A model generated the notes under the pieces. That model made no database searches and had not been told where the DNA came from. It saw nothing but the letters and a program-made list of their open reading frames with translations. The translations under genes were made by a program, and so were the position numbers. A DNA stretch of 64,000 nucleotides from Galbibacter mesophilus (lineage in GTDB: Bacteria > Bacteroidota > Bacteroidia > Flavobacteriales > Flavobacteriaceae). Within the stretch, counting starts at the first letter, position 1. Each line of letters opens with the position of its first letter. Shown piece by piece: positions 1-8,583 of the stretch. Location of the stretch: contig NZ_JAMQVC010000003.1 of assembly GCF_023721415.1 (NCBI RefSeq), positions 348,054 through 412,053 on the forward strand. Direction: 5' to 3'.

Positions 1-2
1 AC

Positions 3-227
3 TTGAACAACAATCAATTTTCGGCCATTTACGATCAGATTAAGGGCAGCGATATCGATACTTTTGAAGAGCAGGGTAGTGGTACGGGAAAAACCTATTA
101 TTTTAAATATTTCCCTTTCAGAATTGATTTTGTTTTCGTGGATGAATCAATTACCGTAGTTTCCCACAAAAACCGTTACGAATTACTTTCTGATCATTAT
201 CCTATTATCACACAATTACAACTGTAA
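3..227 (+). CDS. C-terminal fragment of an endonuclease/exonuclease/phosphatase family protein
   Basis: Only the last 74 codons are present; the reading frame runs in from before the window, so the TTG at its left edge is not a true start. The visible tail has the end of the EEP (DNase I-like) fold: an RIDFVFVD strand and the final LSDHYPI segment, in which Asp-His are the usual catalytic metal-binding pair of the family. In Bacteroidota such proteins are often membrane-anchored phosphatases or nucleases of unknown substrate. The stop codon overlaps the convergent neighbouring gene by 12 bp. Family assignment is fairly secure, substrate unknown. Confidence 0.75.
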   Translation: MNNNQFSAIYDQIKGSDIDTFEEQGSGTGKTYYFKYFPFRIDFVFVDESITVVSHKNRYELLSDHYPIITQLQL

Positions 228-536
228 TTTCATCAGAAGGCAATCAGTAATGTCGGCGATAATATGAATTACTAGTGCCAAACCGACTAATCGGGTCTTT
301 TTGAAAAGCAGCAACAATAGATACAAAGGGATTATAAAATACGAATGGAAAAAATGAAAGCCTATACTGCATCGGTTAGCTTCAAAAATAGGGTTCGCCC
401 ATAAATGATCAATATCTATTACAATTCCCAATAACAAAATTACACTCACTTTCATGAAATCTTTCCGATAGAAAACATAAGCGATTAAAATAGGGACAAT
501 GAAGTGAATTCCGTAATGGATAATGAATCGGAGCAT
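216..536 (-). CDS. small integral membrane protein, DUF6122-like
   Basis: A 106-residue protein. The open frame extends further upstream into the neighbouring gene, but the ATG at 536 is preferred because it follows the terminator at 563-607 and gives a start directly before a hydrophobic helix. There are about three membrane helices (near residues 6-20, 26-40 and 65-85). A GIVIDIDHLWA motif and a later HIIADITD resemble the Asp/His clusters of small membrane hydrolase-like families (DUF6122, YdjM type). Whether these residues bind metal or catalyse anything is unknown. It is convergent with the EEP gene and overlaps its stop codon. Confidence 0.6.
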   Translation of the reverse strand: MLRFIIHYGIHFIVPILIAYVFYRKDFMKVSVILLLGIVIDIDHLWANPIFEANRCSIGFHFFHSYFIIPLYLLLLLFKKTRLVGLALVIHIIADITDCLLMKLQL

Positions 537-562
537 ATTAATCTTTTTAAAGATGTAAAAAT

Positions 563-607
563 AAAAAAACCGTGGGGAAAGAGTATAAACCTTTCCTCCA
601 CGGTTTC
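563..607 (-). terminator. intrinsic terminator of the metal-uptake-type operon
   Basis: Stem AAACCGTGGGGAAAG (567-581) pairs with CTTTCCTCCACGGTTT (591-606) around a 9-base loop with one bulge. Read leftward it is followed by a T-rich tract, so it should end transcription coming from the gene at 628-1941. Confidence 0.8.
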
Positions 608-627
608 TTGAGAACAAAACAAATATT

Positions 628-1941
628 TTAGTGGTCGTGACCTGGGTGTTGCTCCCCTTCAATAGAAAATCCATTTTTGTACATTCCCTCTACAGCATCT
701 TCTAGCTCTATGGTGTGTACGTGATGTAATTCATCTATTTCCAATACTTTAATTTGAGTTCTGTTTGGCGCTAATACATAAAGGAACTTATCAGAAGTAA
801 CCAAAACAGGACTAGCTTCTTCTTCAGGATCTTTAAATGCATAATCCCCAGAAGCTTTTTTAGATTCTACTTGAGGGATATCAGCAACTTCAATAGTACG
901 CTCTACTAATTTGCTTCCAGTTAGGCCGTCGAAAACGATAATGTTGTTGCTAGCAGTATGAACGATAAAGTAAGAACCATCGAAGTTGAACATAGCATTG
1001 GCAACATCATTACCTGAATAAATGTTTTCAATGGTTTTATTCATTGGATTAATCATGAATACACCAAGGTTTGCAGATCTTCCAAAGAACATATCAGAGT
1101 TGTCATGTCCTTTAACAGTACCCAACCAGTTTCCTGATTCCGCATTAAGACCATCTGCATTTGGAATTAAATCGATATTGTCTTTATCATCCACTAAGAT
1201 GATACCATCTGTAGAACCAAAAACACCGTACTCTCCATTGGTTGCATCACCGTGGATAACAGCTACTTCTACACCGCCATTGTCATCGATTACGTTACCT
1301 TGCGCATCGATAAATTTCACCATTTGTGGAAGTCCTCCTGGCTGACTGTTATTTTTAAAAGTAGCTGCAAACTTACCATTGTGCAATCTAAAACCAGCAC
1401 CATGGTGAGCTACTGTGTTTTCTAATGCATAGGTCACAGGCTGGTAGGATGGAATTTCCAATTGCGCCTCGTCAATATGGGAGATAGAACCATCACCATC
1501 GTTAAAAACAAGAATATGTCCTTCAGAAGCTGTGAAATGCGTAGGAAGAACAGAGGTTAATTCTGCATTCGCCCATTTTGCTTGGTACTCGTGTCCGTGT
1601 TCGTCGTGATTAACGATTCCAGAATCGAAAAAGCGAACTTTTCCACCTTCACGGTCTACAACACCCAAATAACGACCTGAAGTAGTGGTGTAAAAACGCT
1701 CGCCACCTACAAAGTCTCCAGCAACTGTATGTTTTATTTCTCCGGAATTGGCTTGCATTACTTCTAAGTTTCCGTCGTTAATAAGGGTAAGTCGCACCCA
1801 ATCACTCTCCATTTCGGCAAAGTCTTCGTGATGATGATCGTCATCGTGCACATCACTGTCATCATCGCTACATGAAGCTATTAGAGCCACAGTTGCGAAT
1901 AGGGCATACATTTTTAAAATTGATTTTTTCATGGTTTTCAT
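628..1941 (-). CDS. His/Asp-rich surface lipoprotein, probably metal-related
   Basis: A 437-residue predicted lipoprotein: hydrophobic signal residues 4-20 and lipobox LIASC with Cys24. The mature N-terminus is very acidic and His-rich (SDDDSDVHDDDHHHEDF, residues 25-41) and the C-terminus ends in HPGHDH, both plausible metal-binding tails. The body has repeated strand-turn units (DGDGS, GSTDGI, FDGS), suggesting a beta-propeller. No exact family recognised. It is the last gene of a leftward operon behind a TonB receptor (9 bp after the DUF4625 gene), so a role in capturing zinc, copper or another cation at the cell surface is inferred. A second ATG three codons in (1932) is an alternative start. 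Confidence 0.7.
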   Translation of the reverse strand: MKTMKKSILKMYALFATVALIASCSDDDSDVHDDDHHHEDFAEMESDWVRLTLINDGNLEVMQANSGEIKHTVAGDFVGGERFYTTTSGRYLGVVDREGGKVRFFDSGIVNHDEHGHEYQAKWANAELTSVLPTHFTASEGHILVFNDGDGSISHIDEAQLEIPSYQPVTYALENTVAHHGAGFRLHNGKFAATFKNNSQPGGLPQMVKFIDAQGNVIDDNGGVEVAVIHGDATNGEYGVFGSTDGIILVDDKDNIDLIPNADGLNAESGNWLGTVKGHDNSDMFFGRSANLGVFMINPMNKTIENIYSGNDVANAMFNFDGSYFIVHTASNNIIVFDGLTGSKLVERTIEVADIPQVESKKASGDYAFKDPEEEASPVLVTSDKFLYVLAPNRTQIKVLEIDELHHVHTIELEDAVEGMYKNGFSIEGEQHPGHDH

Positions 1942-1950
1942 TTTATAGGA

Positions 1951-2838
1951 TTAATTAAATTGATTTACAGTTATATTTCCATTGCTATCTTCAGCCCAAA
2001 TCATTAGTTTGGCATCCGTTAGGCTACTAAAAAAAGCGGAGTCTCCGTCAAGCAAATCAGCAAGTTGAATTTCTTGAGCGTTTGGAAGGGCTTCCCCTTC
2101 GTTGGGTCTAAATTGATGAGGCCAGTTTGATTTTCCCCAGATACGTTCTTCTAAAATAGTGCCTTCCTGCGCTGGATTTTCTGCGTTAGGTTTTTGACTG
2201 AAAATCCATAGGAAAACAATTTCTGAAGAAGCTTTATGTTCTGTATTTTGATAAACACGGCCTCCAATGGCGTTATTCGCTATATCTAAATTGGTAACCG
2301 TAGCTTGAGGAGCATACATTGTGTTTAAGTATACCGTGGTGTGGTAGGTGCTGTTATCACCATAACTGGTTTGATTTCCTTCGACATCCGTAGCTTGGAT
2401 AGAAAAATGATACGGACCGCTTAAATAAAGTTCCCCTTCTTTAATATTTTCATTGCGTTCGTCAAGATAAATTTTCGATGAATAACTAAACTGTTTAGGG
2501 TCTTCAAAGTTTTCCGAACTAATTACCTCATTGTGAGTGAATAGTTTGAATGAAGGATTTCGTGCAAATGTAGATTTCCCATGGGTATGCCCATCAAATC
2601 CACTATGCACATTAATTTTAATTTCTTGGATACCAGTTTCATCGCTTACTGAAAAATTTAGAGGAACTTCCTCTGTTTCTGGATCTGTTGTGAAAAAATA
2701 GGAGGGTTGAATGGCATCCACTCCTTGTCCGGCTCCAATTGCTGGTGCAGAAACATCTACGTCGTTGTTGTCATCTTCATTTAAACACGATGATAACAAA
2801 AACGTGCTGCATAAAATAATAGCGATTTGCTTTTTCAT
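1951..2838 (-). CDS. DUF4625-like lipoprotein of the TonB receptor operon
   Basis: A 295-residue lipoprotein when started at the ATG at 2838, which places the signal peptide MKKQIAIILCSTFLLSSC at the N-terminus (lipobox Cys18); an in-frame ATG at 2883 would add 15 poorly signal-like residues. The body is beta-rich, with two immunoglobulin-like segments and phrases such as FSVSDETGIQEIKINVH and QATDVEGNQTSYGD typical of the DUF4625 family. A GFDGHTHGKS motif could bind metal. It lies between the TonB receptor and the His-rich lipoprotein, so the three proteins are likely to work together on one substrate. Specificity cannot be read from sequence. Confidence 0.7.
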   Translation of the reverse strand: MKKQIAIILCSTFLLSSCLNEDDNNDVDVSAPAIGAGQGVDAIQPSYFFTTDPETEEVPLNFSVSDETGIQEIKINVHSGFDGHTHGKSTFARNPSFKLFTHNEVISSENFEDPKQFSYSSKIYLDERNENIKEGELYLSGPYHFSIQATDVEGNQTSYGDNSTYHTTVYLNTMYAPQATVTNLDIANNAIGGRVYQNTEHKASSEIVFLWIFSQKPNAENPAQEGTILEERIWGKSNWPHQFRPNEGEALPNAQEIQLADLLDGDSAFFSSLTDAKLMIWAEDSNGNITVNQFN

Positions 2839-2891
2839 TTTTTTTGATTTTTGGTTCAACATTATTTTTAAAGTTCTCATCATTTAAGAAG

Positions 2892-5276
2892 TTAAAGTGC
2901 AACAGGGATGCGCAGTGAAAACACAAAATTGCGGCCCTGTTCTGGCAGGTTTAAAAGTCGGTATCTACTTATGTGATTAAAATAAGCTGTATTGAAAAGG
3001 TTGTTTACGCTCGCATTGAATGTTAATTCCTGACTGTAAAGATTAAATTTAAAGCCTACTCCAGCATTTACTAAAAAGCTGTCTGGAGTTTCACGTTCAT
3101 TTCTATCGGTTCTGTTTTGTGCAAAATTGTACCTCCCAGAAAGGAATACGAAACCTTCGTTGAAAACTTTAGAGTTTGGTAAAATGCTATATTCAAGTTT
3201 ACTGCCCACAGAAGCTTGGGGAGTTAACGGCAAGGGTAAATTGCTATCAAGATTTAAATTTTGTACAAAGTCGGCCATCAAATCAGCCTTTAATCCGAAT
3301 AAAAACTTATAACTGGAAGTCACTTCGAAACCGTTGAAAATAGCATTGTTTTGTCGGTACTCCCACAACGTTCCTCCAGTGGCTAAGGGAGAAAAGTTTC
3401 CGGTTGGCGCCAGATAGATATAGTTTTTGTAATAACCGTAGAAGAGGGCGGTTTCTAGGAAAAAGTTATTGGATTGGTGTAAGTATGTGAAATCCGCTTG
3501 AAACCCTCTTTCAATATCGAGATTGGAGTCTCCCAATTCATGCCTGAAATTTCCATGATGTACGCCGTTGCTCGATAATTCAATAGCTGTGGGAAAGCGA
3601 AAACTATTTCCTAAGTTAAGTTTTAAATGATTTTGATAATTCAACTTAAAAGTAACTCCGGCAGCGCCACTAAAATTATCAAAGTTTCTATCAAAGCTTG
3701 GTGTACGTTCTTCAAATTCCCCAGTAGGTTGTAACGTTCCGGGGTCGTAAAGAGGTTGTAAATGTTGTTCTACATCATAAGAGCCAAAATCGTAACGAAT
3801 ACCAGCATTTACAATCCATTTTTCAGAAATATCGAGAGACTGGTAGTGGTATAATCCCGTTTGAAAGCTTTCGTAAACAGGCAATAAGTATTCAAAACCG
3901 TCTTTGTTATTCTGCATGTATTGCAATTGACCACCAAATAATAATTGGTGATTTGGATTGGGATTCATTTCATAACGAATATTGGAAGTGTAGGTGTCCA
4001 AATAAAGGCCCAATGCCAAATTGGAATCAACTAAATCGGGAGAGATACCGTGTGCCCCGGGGAAAGACATTTCCTCACGAATATTCCGTTGGTACCCTAA
4101 ATCGATTTCCAATCTGTCAGAACCCAGAGAAATGGTAGTATTATTGGTTATGCTGTGATGTTGATTTTCCTGTCTTGGAACTTCAATATTTCGGTTGTCG
4201 CCTTGGTGTTCTAGGTTGTACGCTCTTGGAAGTCCGATAGCTCCCGTGAATATTCCAGCTTTTTGATTGAAACTGGAAACACGTAGGCTACTAATAATTT
4301 TATCCGATTGGTAACCAACAGTACCGCTAAAATGTAGTTCTTCGCCAGCGGTATTTTTCAGGCGATTGTCATAAATAGGTAGATTAAAACCGGCATAGGT
4401 AAATTCATCTGCGGGGACGGTATAATCGCCATAATCTTGATAGGTAACCCTAGCGCTGCTAAACCAATTATTTTTCCTTCCTTTCCATTCCAAAGAGTTA
4501 GAATATGCGTAATTATTGGTTTGGAAGGATGAAATCAGTTCAATGGAATTTCCATTTTCAGATAAAATAGAATTTTCTTCAATATTGATTACCCCACCAA
4601 GACCATCAGAACCAAATAGCAAAGAGGCCGGTCCTTTTATAATTTCAACGTTCTCTACATCAAAGGGGTCTATTTCCAAGCCATGGTCGGCGCCCCATTG
4701 TTGTCCTTCTTGTTTAATGCCTCTGTTGTTAACCAAAACTCTGTTGAATCCCATTCCTCTTATTACAGGTTTGGCAATACCCACACCTACATTCATAGTG
4801 TTAACGCCAGGAACCGCAGCCAACGCACCAGAGAATGTTCCTGTGTTGTGTTTTGCGATGAATTCTTCATCCAGCGTAATTACCGACTGCGAATTATCAA
4901 TGGCTTTTTGTAGAACGCGGGAATGTGCAATAACTACTTCATCCAAATCGGTGACGTTAGTTTGCATTTCAATTTTGAGAAGCTCGTTTTCTGTTGAATC
5001 GATTAATTTTACAATTTGCTTTTTATAGGCAATATGGGTCACCTCTAACCATGATAGGCTATTGCGTTCTTCAACTTTTAAAGAGAAATACCCTTTATCA
5101 TCTGTAAGTGTGTGTTGGTTATGGGGAAATGCTTTTATGGTAGCCGATGCAATGGGTTGTCCAAATGAGTCATGAACATACCCTTTGATTTCTTGTGAAA
5201 ACCCAAAAAGGAAATTTCCCACCATTGTAAAACAAATAATTAAACTCTTTAAATACTGATATTTTAGCTGCTGCAT
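2892..5276 (-). CDS. TonB-dependent outer-membrane receptor
   Basis: A 794-residue receptor. Signal peptide residues 1-27 (ending GFSQ), then a carboxypeptidase-like regulatory domain (about 28-110, starting EIKGYVHDSFGQPIASATIKAF). The plug domain (about 115-230) includes KPVIRGMGFNRVLVNNRGIKQ... and the VEIIKGPASLLFGSDGLGG segment diagnostic of the family. A 22-strand-type barrel follows and the C-terminus ends in an aromatic-rich strand (FVFSLRIPVAL). The plug contains EGQQWGADHGLEID, a pattern common in receptors annotated for zinc or other cations, but I cannot confirm specificity. It imports its ligand using TonB-ExbBD energy. Downstream genes start within 60 bp, so the unit is an operon. 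Confidence 0.92.
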   Translation of the reverse strand: MQQLKYQYLKSLIICFTMVGNFLFGFSQEIKGYVHDSFGQPIASATIKAFPHNQHTLTDDKGYFSLKVEERNSLSWLEVTHIAYKKQIVKLIDSTENELLKIEMQTNVTDLDEVVIAHSRVLQKAIDNSQSVITLDEEFIAKHNTGTFSGALAAVPGVNTMNVGVGIAKPVIRGMGFNRVLVNNRGIKQEGQQWGADHGLEIDPFDVENVEIIKGPASLLFGSDGLGGVINIEENSILSENGNSIELISSFQTNNYAYSNSLEWKGRKNNWFSSARVTYQDYGDYTVPADEFTYAGFNLPIYDNRLKNTAGEELHFSGTVGYQSDKIISSLRVSSFNQKAGIFTGAIGLPRAYNLEHQGDNRNIEVPRQENQHHSITNNTTISLGSDRLEIDLGYQRNIREEMSFPGAHGISPDLVDSNLALGLYLDTYTSNIRYEMNPNPNHQLLFGGQLQYMQNNKDGFEYLLPVYESFQTGLYHYQSLDISEKWIVNAGIRYDFGSYDVEQHLQPLYDPGTLQPTGEFEERTPSFDRNFDNFSGAAGVTFKLNYQNHLKLNLGNSFRFPTAIELSSNGVHHGNFRHELGDSNLDIERGFQADFTYLHQSNNFFLETALFYGYYKNYIYLAPTGNFSPLATGGTLWEYRQNNAIFNGFEVTSSYKFLFGLKADLMADFVQNLNLDSNLPLPLTPQASVGSKLEYSILPNSKVFNEGFVFLSGRYNFAQNRTDRNERETPDSFLVNAGVGFKFNLYSQELTFNASVNNLFNTAYFNHISRYRLLNLPEQGRNFVFSLRIPVAL

Positions 5277-5287
5277 AAAATCTTCTT

Positions 5288-5308
5288 TAGAGCTTGAAAT
5301 AAGCTCTA
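5288..5308 (-). promoter_or_regulatory. perfect 8-bp inverted repeat just upstream of the TonB receptor start
   Basis: TAGAGCTT (5288-5295) and AAGCTCTA (5301-5308) form a perfect 8-bp inverted repeat with a 5-base spacer, 12 bp before the receptor ATG. There is no T-tract on the coding side, so it is not a standard terminator. It could be an operator for a metal-responsive repressor or an RNA hairpin controlling translation. The 5309-5554 stretch upstream holds no gene. Confidence 0.4.
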
Positions 5309-5554
5309 TTATTGCTCTTTAATTGAAAATTGAAATGGAGTTGACAGTGAAGCTTTTAGAGGCACTTTTTTCTTCTGAAAAAGCTAGGCTTTCCTTTGTC
5401 AACAAAAAGTAGTCATGGGAAGTGATTGTGCTAGTTTATACCAAGAAATAATACAATTATCCTTCTGAAAGTCAATTTTAGTATTGAAAGAAAAATAGAT
5501 AAATGTAATCCCTGCCTTTATTTGAGACAGATTTTTGCTATAAAAAAGACGTAA

Positions 5555-5875
5555 CTATCCCCAGAAATTAAAAGGAGGAGGTTTGTTGTAGAAATAATCT
5601 AATAATAGAATTTTATGAAAAGGAGCTTCATAAGTAGTTAGCTGCACCAAGGAATAATCCTCAATAATAGGAACAGTCGGACTTTCTGAAGCTATTTCTT
5701 GAAAATCAAGTGCTGTACTTTCATTAGTGGTGTTTATAAATGCGCATAATTCGCAACTTTCCTGTTCACCCTCGTTAGTTGTATGCGAATATTCGTGCAA
5801 GTTTACTACGCGAAGCAGTGTAAATGCTAAAAGGAAAAAATAGGTAAGAAAATGTTTCCAGTTACTTTTTGGCAT
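5555..5875 (-). CDS. small exported CxxC protein upstream of the TonB receptor
   Basis: A 106-residue protein with an N-terminal hydrophobic segment (residues 7-23) and a HEYSHTTNEG stretch followed by a CELC motif near residues 40-43. It ends in a proline-rich tail (PPPFNFWG). This layout (helix, His pair, CxxC, Pro-Pro-Pro end) is common in small Bacteroidota proteins encoded just before TonB receptors; I know no established function. The His and Cys residues suggest metal or redox sensing. It is separated from the receptor by 278 bp, so it may be transcribed separately. Confidence 0.6.
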   Translation of the reverse strand: MPKSNWKHFLTYFFLLAFTLLRVVNLHEYSHTTNEGEQESCELCAFINTTNESTALDFQEIASESPTVPIIEDYSLVQLTTYEAPFHKILLLDYFYNKPPPFNFWG

Positions 5876-6084
5876 ATAAACTATTAAAAATCAATTCAGT
5901 ATAAAATGATTTAAAAAATTTTTCAATTGCTCAATGCTAGTTTTTCAGATAGATGAGCTCTCAAAAATCGAAATGCGAAGATATAAACTCAAATTTAAAT
6001 AAACGAGCATATAAGTGTTAAATTAAAATTTAAGACTGACTCTGTTTTAAAATAGTGTTGAATTTAGCCGTTAAAAAACTCCTT

Positions 6085-6250
6085 ATCCTCAGAATAGTAA
6101 TCAAAAGCTCCGAGAGCAGGAGCATAGGAACGGAGCGACGCGGATTTTTGATTGTGGTTTTTCGATTTAATAGTCGAAAAAATTCCTTGGATAAGGCGCC
6201 ATTTTCTTTGTTTCGTTTCTTTTGGGCGAGCAAAAGAAATGAAAGGAGAC
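6085..6250. repeat. possible dispersed intergenic repeat
   Basis: The 5876-6287 interval has no convincing gene. Its core, including GCTCCGAGAGCAGGAGC, GGAGCGACGCGGATTTTTG and GGATAAGGCGCCATTTTC, resembles by memory a sequence repeated between genes in other flavobacterial genomes. It gives short open frames in both directions with unnatural composition. The 6288 gene ends immediately afterwards. Not verified against a genome. Confidence 0.35.
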
Positions 6251-6287
6251 TCTATGAATTGATAAATATTATATTTACCAACGCAAA

Positions 6288-6911
6288 TTAATATAGAGAC
6301 TTGAGACTATCCAGATAATTAAGAGCATTGGTTCCTTCATTGAAAAGTAAATCCATACCGCTTAAATTTTCCAGAAACCCATGTTTTTCGTCGAATACTT
6401 GGGTGTAGGGGTCAAAATGATATAGTTTTTCGATTTTAGCGTTTACCAAATACCTAAAATCTTCTTCCTTTTTGTGTTCTTTAAAATATTCAGAAGTAAA
6501 AGAAAAATCAAGCTCCAGTTGAAAGCAATCAGCTAAAAGCTCCATACTCTCCATATTCATATCGTATAGGAAAGTGTGCTTTTTTTCAAAAAAAGGAGCA
6601 AATTCATCTTCATAGAACTCAAAGAAAGGAGAGGTTCTATAAGCTGTTTGAATGGATTTCCAATGTTGTTTTTTCCAATCGAAACTATCTTCCAGTTTTA
6701 CATCCTTATATTTTTGGTGACTATCACTTTTACTGTGTTTTATAGGGATGGAAAGCATTTGTTTTCCATTCGGACTATAAATATAGGCTCGGTTGCGGTA
6801 TGTCTGCTTCTGATAATTATCTTGCTTTTCAGCTACAAACATGCCATCACAATTATTGATTACAACCCAATGTGCTACCGATGGAAAATATGTAGGATGT
6901 AAAACAGGCAT
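6288..6911 (-). CDS. WbqC family protein
   Basis: A 207-residue soluble protein. The N-terminus MPVLHPTYFPSVAHW followed by a QKQTYRNRAYI segment and LSIPIKHSKSD is characteristic of the WbqC family; these proteins lie in O-antigen loci elsewhere and are thought to take part in sugar modification, but the reaction is not established. Here the gene is the last of a leftward housekeeping run, 23 bp downstream of lepB, rather than in a polysaccharide cluster. It matches family size (about 200-240 residues). Confidence 0.85.
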   Translation of the reverse strand: MPVLHPTYFPSVAHWVVINNCDGMFVAEKQDNYQKQTYRNRAYIYSPNGKQMLSIPIKHSKSDSHQKYKDVKLEDSFDWKKQHWKSIQTAYRTSPFFEFYEDEFAPFFEKKHTFLYDMNMESMELLADCFQLELDFSFTSEYFKEHKKEEDFRYLVNAKIEKLYHFDPYTQVFDEKHGFLENLSGMDLLFNEGTNALNYLDSLKSLY

Positions 6912-6933
6912 GGTTTACAATAAAATTGTCTAG

Positions 6934-8490
6934 TTATGCTGATTTTTTACGTTTTCTAAATTTCGAGTAACCGTACCAAAGTGCCACGATAATTAGGAAA
7001 TAGATAAGATAGGATTTTGGTTTTCCTTCTCCTCCAACGGTGGTGAACACTCTTTCCCAGCGTACTTTGTTCCAGAATGGTCCGCTGGCATTGGTGTCGT
7101 AACTAAACCAAATGAAAACTGGTTTACCAACAATATGGTCAGCAGGGACGTATCCCCAATAACGACTGTCTTCAGAAGCATGGCGATTGTCTCCCATCAT
7201 CCAGTAATAATCCTGTTGAAAGGTGTAGGTGGAAGTTGGCTGCCCATCAACCAAAATTTGATTTCCTTTTACATCAAGGGTGTGTCCTTCGTATTCTACA
7301 ATTATTTTTTTATACAGGGGGAGAACTTCTAAGTTTAACTCTACTGTTTTGCCTTCTTCGGGAATGTAAATAGGTCCAAATTGGTCTTGATTCCAAGGAA
7401 ACCCTTTCGACTGTGGGTACACAGAAGTGGCTAATTTAGAATTCCCCAAAGGCTCAATATTTCTCTTTACACTTACAACATTCGGATTGTCTTCAAGTTG
7501 ACTGGCAGCTTCTTCGGTTAAAGATTGAAAATAGAAAACACCGGGTTGAACTTGACCAAAAGGACCTGTAACGCCGTATCTTTCGTACATATAACGAGGT
7601 GTAAGTTGACCTTTAGATTCAACTGTATAAGAAAACTGAGGTTTTGCTCGGTCTGGTAACACGGTTCTTTGTCCGTTAATATGAACATATCCATCTACAA
7701 TCGATAAAGAATCTCCAGGAACTCCTACACAACGTTTAACATAGTTTGATTTTTTATCAATCGGCTTTCGGATTCTCTTATTGGTTTTAACAAAGAATTG
7801 CTCTACCGTATCGGCTGGCCAACTGAAAACAACGATGTCATTACGCTTTATTTTTTGTAAACCGGGTAGTCTAAAGTAGGGGAGCTGTGGTTTCTTTAAA
7901 TACGATTTTGTTTTAATTACTGGTATGGTGTCATGAACCATGGGGAAGGCCACGGTAGTCATAGGCGTTCGAGCTCCATAATGAAACTTGCTCACAAATA
8001 GGAAGTCGCCCACCAGTAATGTTTTCTCCAAAGAAGAAGTAGGAATTACGTAAGGTTGCATAAAATAGGTATGCACCAAGGTAGCTGCTACTACGGCAAA
8101 TAGAATAGAACTAACCCATTCCCCGGTTGCGGTTCGTGGTTTCAAACTTCTATCTTCAATATAATTTACATCTACTGCGTAATTTATGTAATAGATATAA
8201 AATCCTAACGTGAGTATTGCTAGCCATGTATCAGTAGTACTATTTCTTCCAAAGCTTCGGATGGTTTCCACCCAAACTACAGGAAACATGATGAGGTTGA
8301 TAATTGGGATAAACAGAAGAATAGTCCACCACCAAGGACGATTGATGATTTTCATCAATATAACTGCATTATAAACGGGAACAATTGCTTCCCATGGTTT
8401 TCTGCCTGCTTTTACATATAATTTCCAAGTTCCCAGAAAGTGAATTACCTGAATAACCAAGAAAAAAATGAACCATTGCATCATTGTCAT
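6934..8490 (-). CDS. lepB: signal peptidase I with N-terminal membrane extension
   Basis: A 518-residue leader peptidase that cleaves signal peptides at the periplasmic face. Catalytic elements: PTSSLEKTLLVGD, with nucleophile Ser153, the general-base Lys252 in YVKRCVGVPGD, and the GDNRHASEDSRYWG box at 433-446. It is longer than the roughly 320-residue E. coli enzyme: residues 1-110 hold about three extra hydrophobic helices (DUF5684-like) before the usual anchor at 125-142, and about 170 residues lie between the Lys box and the GDNR box. There is also a short C-terminal helix (about 497-510) and a basic end. The layout is common in Bacteroidota. It lies between dapB and wbqC. Confidence 0.93.
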   Translation of the reverse strand: MTMMQWFIFFLVIQVIHFLGTWKLYVKAGRKPWEAIVPVYNAVILMKIINRPWWWTILLFIPIINLIMFPVVWVETIRSFGRNSTTDTWLAILTLGFYIYYINYAVDVNYIEDRSLKPRTATGEWVSSILFAVVAATLVHTYFMQPYVIPTSSLEKTLLVGDFLFVSKFHYGARTPMTTVAFPMVHDTIPVIKTKSYLKKPQLPYFRLPGLQKIKRNDIVVFSWPADTVEQFFVKTNKRIRKPIDKKSNYVKRCVGVPGDSLSIVDGYVHINGQRTVLPDRAKPQFSYTVESKGQLTPRYMYERYGVTGPFGQVQPGVFYFQSLTEEAASQLEDNPNVVSVKRNIEPLGNSKLATSVYPQSKGFPWNQDQFGPIYIPEEGKTVELNLEVLPLYKKIIVEYEGHTLDVKGNQILVDGQPTSTYTFQQDYYWMMGDNRHASEDSRYWGYVPADHIVGKPVFIWFSYDTNASGPFWNKVRWERVFTTVGGEGKPKSYLIYFLIIVALWYGYSKFRKRKKSA

Positions 8491-8512
8491 AATAGTATTT
8501 TTTAACCCTTAA

Positions 8513-8530
8513 CGGAAATAGTATTCCGTA
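8513..8530. promoter_or_regulatory. inverted repeat upstream of lepB
   Basis: ACGGAA-ATAGTA-TTCCGT is a perfect 6-bp inverted repeat in the 93-bp dapB-lepB gap, 23 bp before the lepB start. No T-tract follows on the coding strand, so an operator or 5' UTR hairpin is more likely than a terminator. Confidence 0.3.
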
Positions 8531-8583
8531 AAAATATAGTATTTCTTCAGTTTACGTTTTAAAAGTGTTGGAAAATCAGCTTT

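Noticed and set aside
6030..6291. Two overlapping small ORFs on opposite strands (67 and 78 codons)
   Set aside because: Composition is unnatural and they lie in a putative dispersed repeat; neither has a recognisable start context or family.
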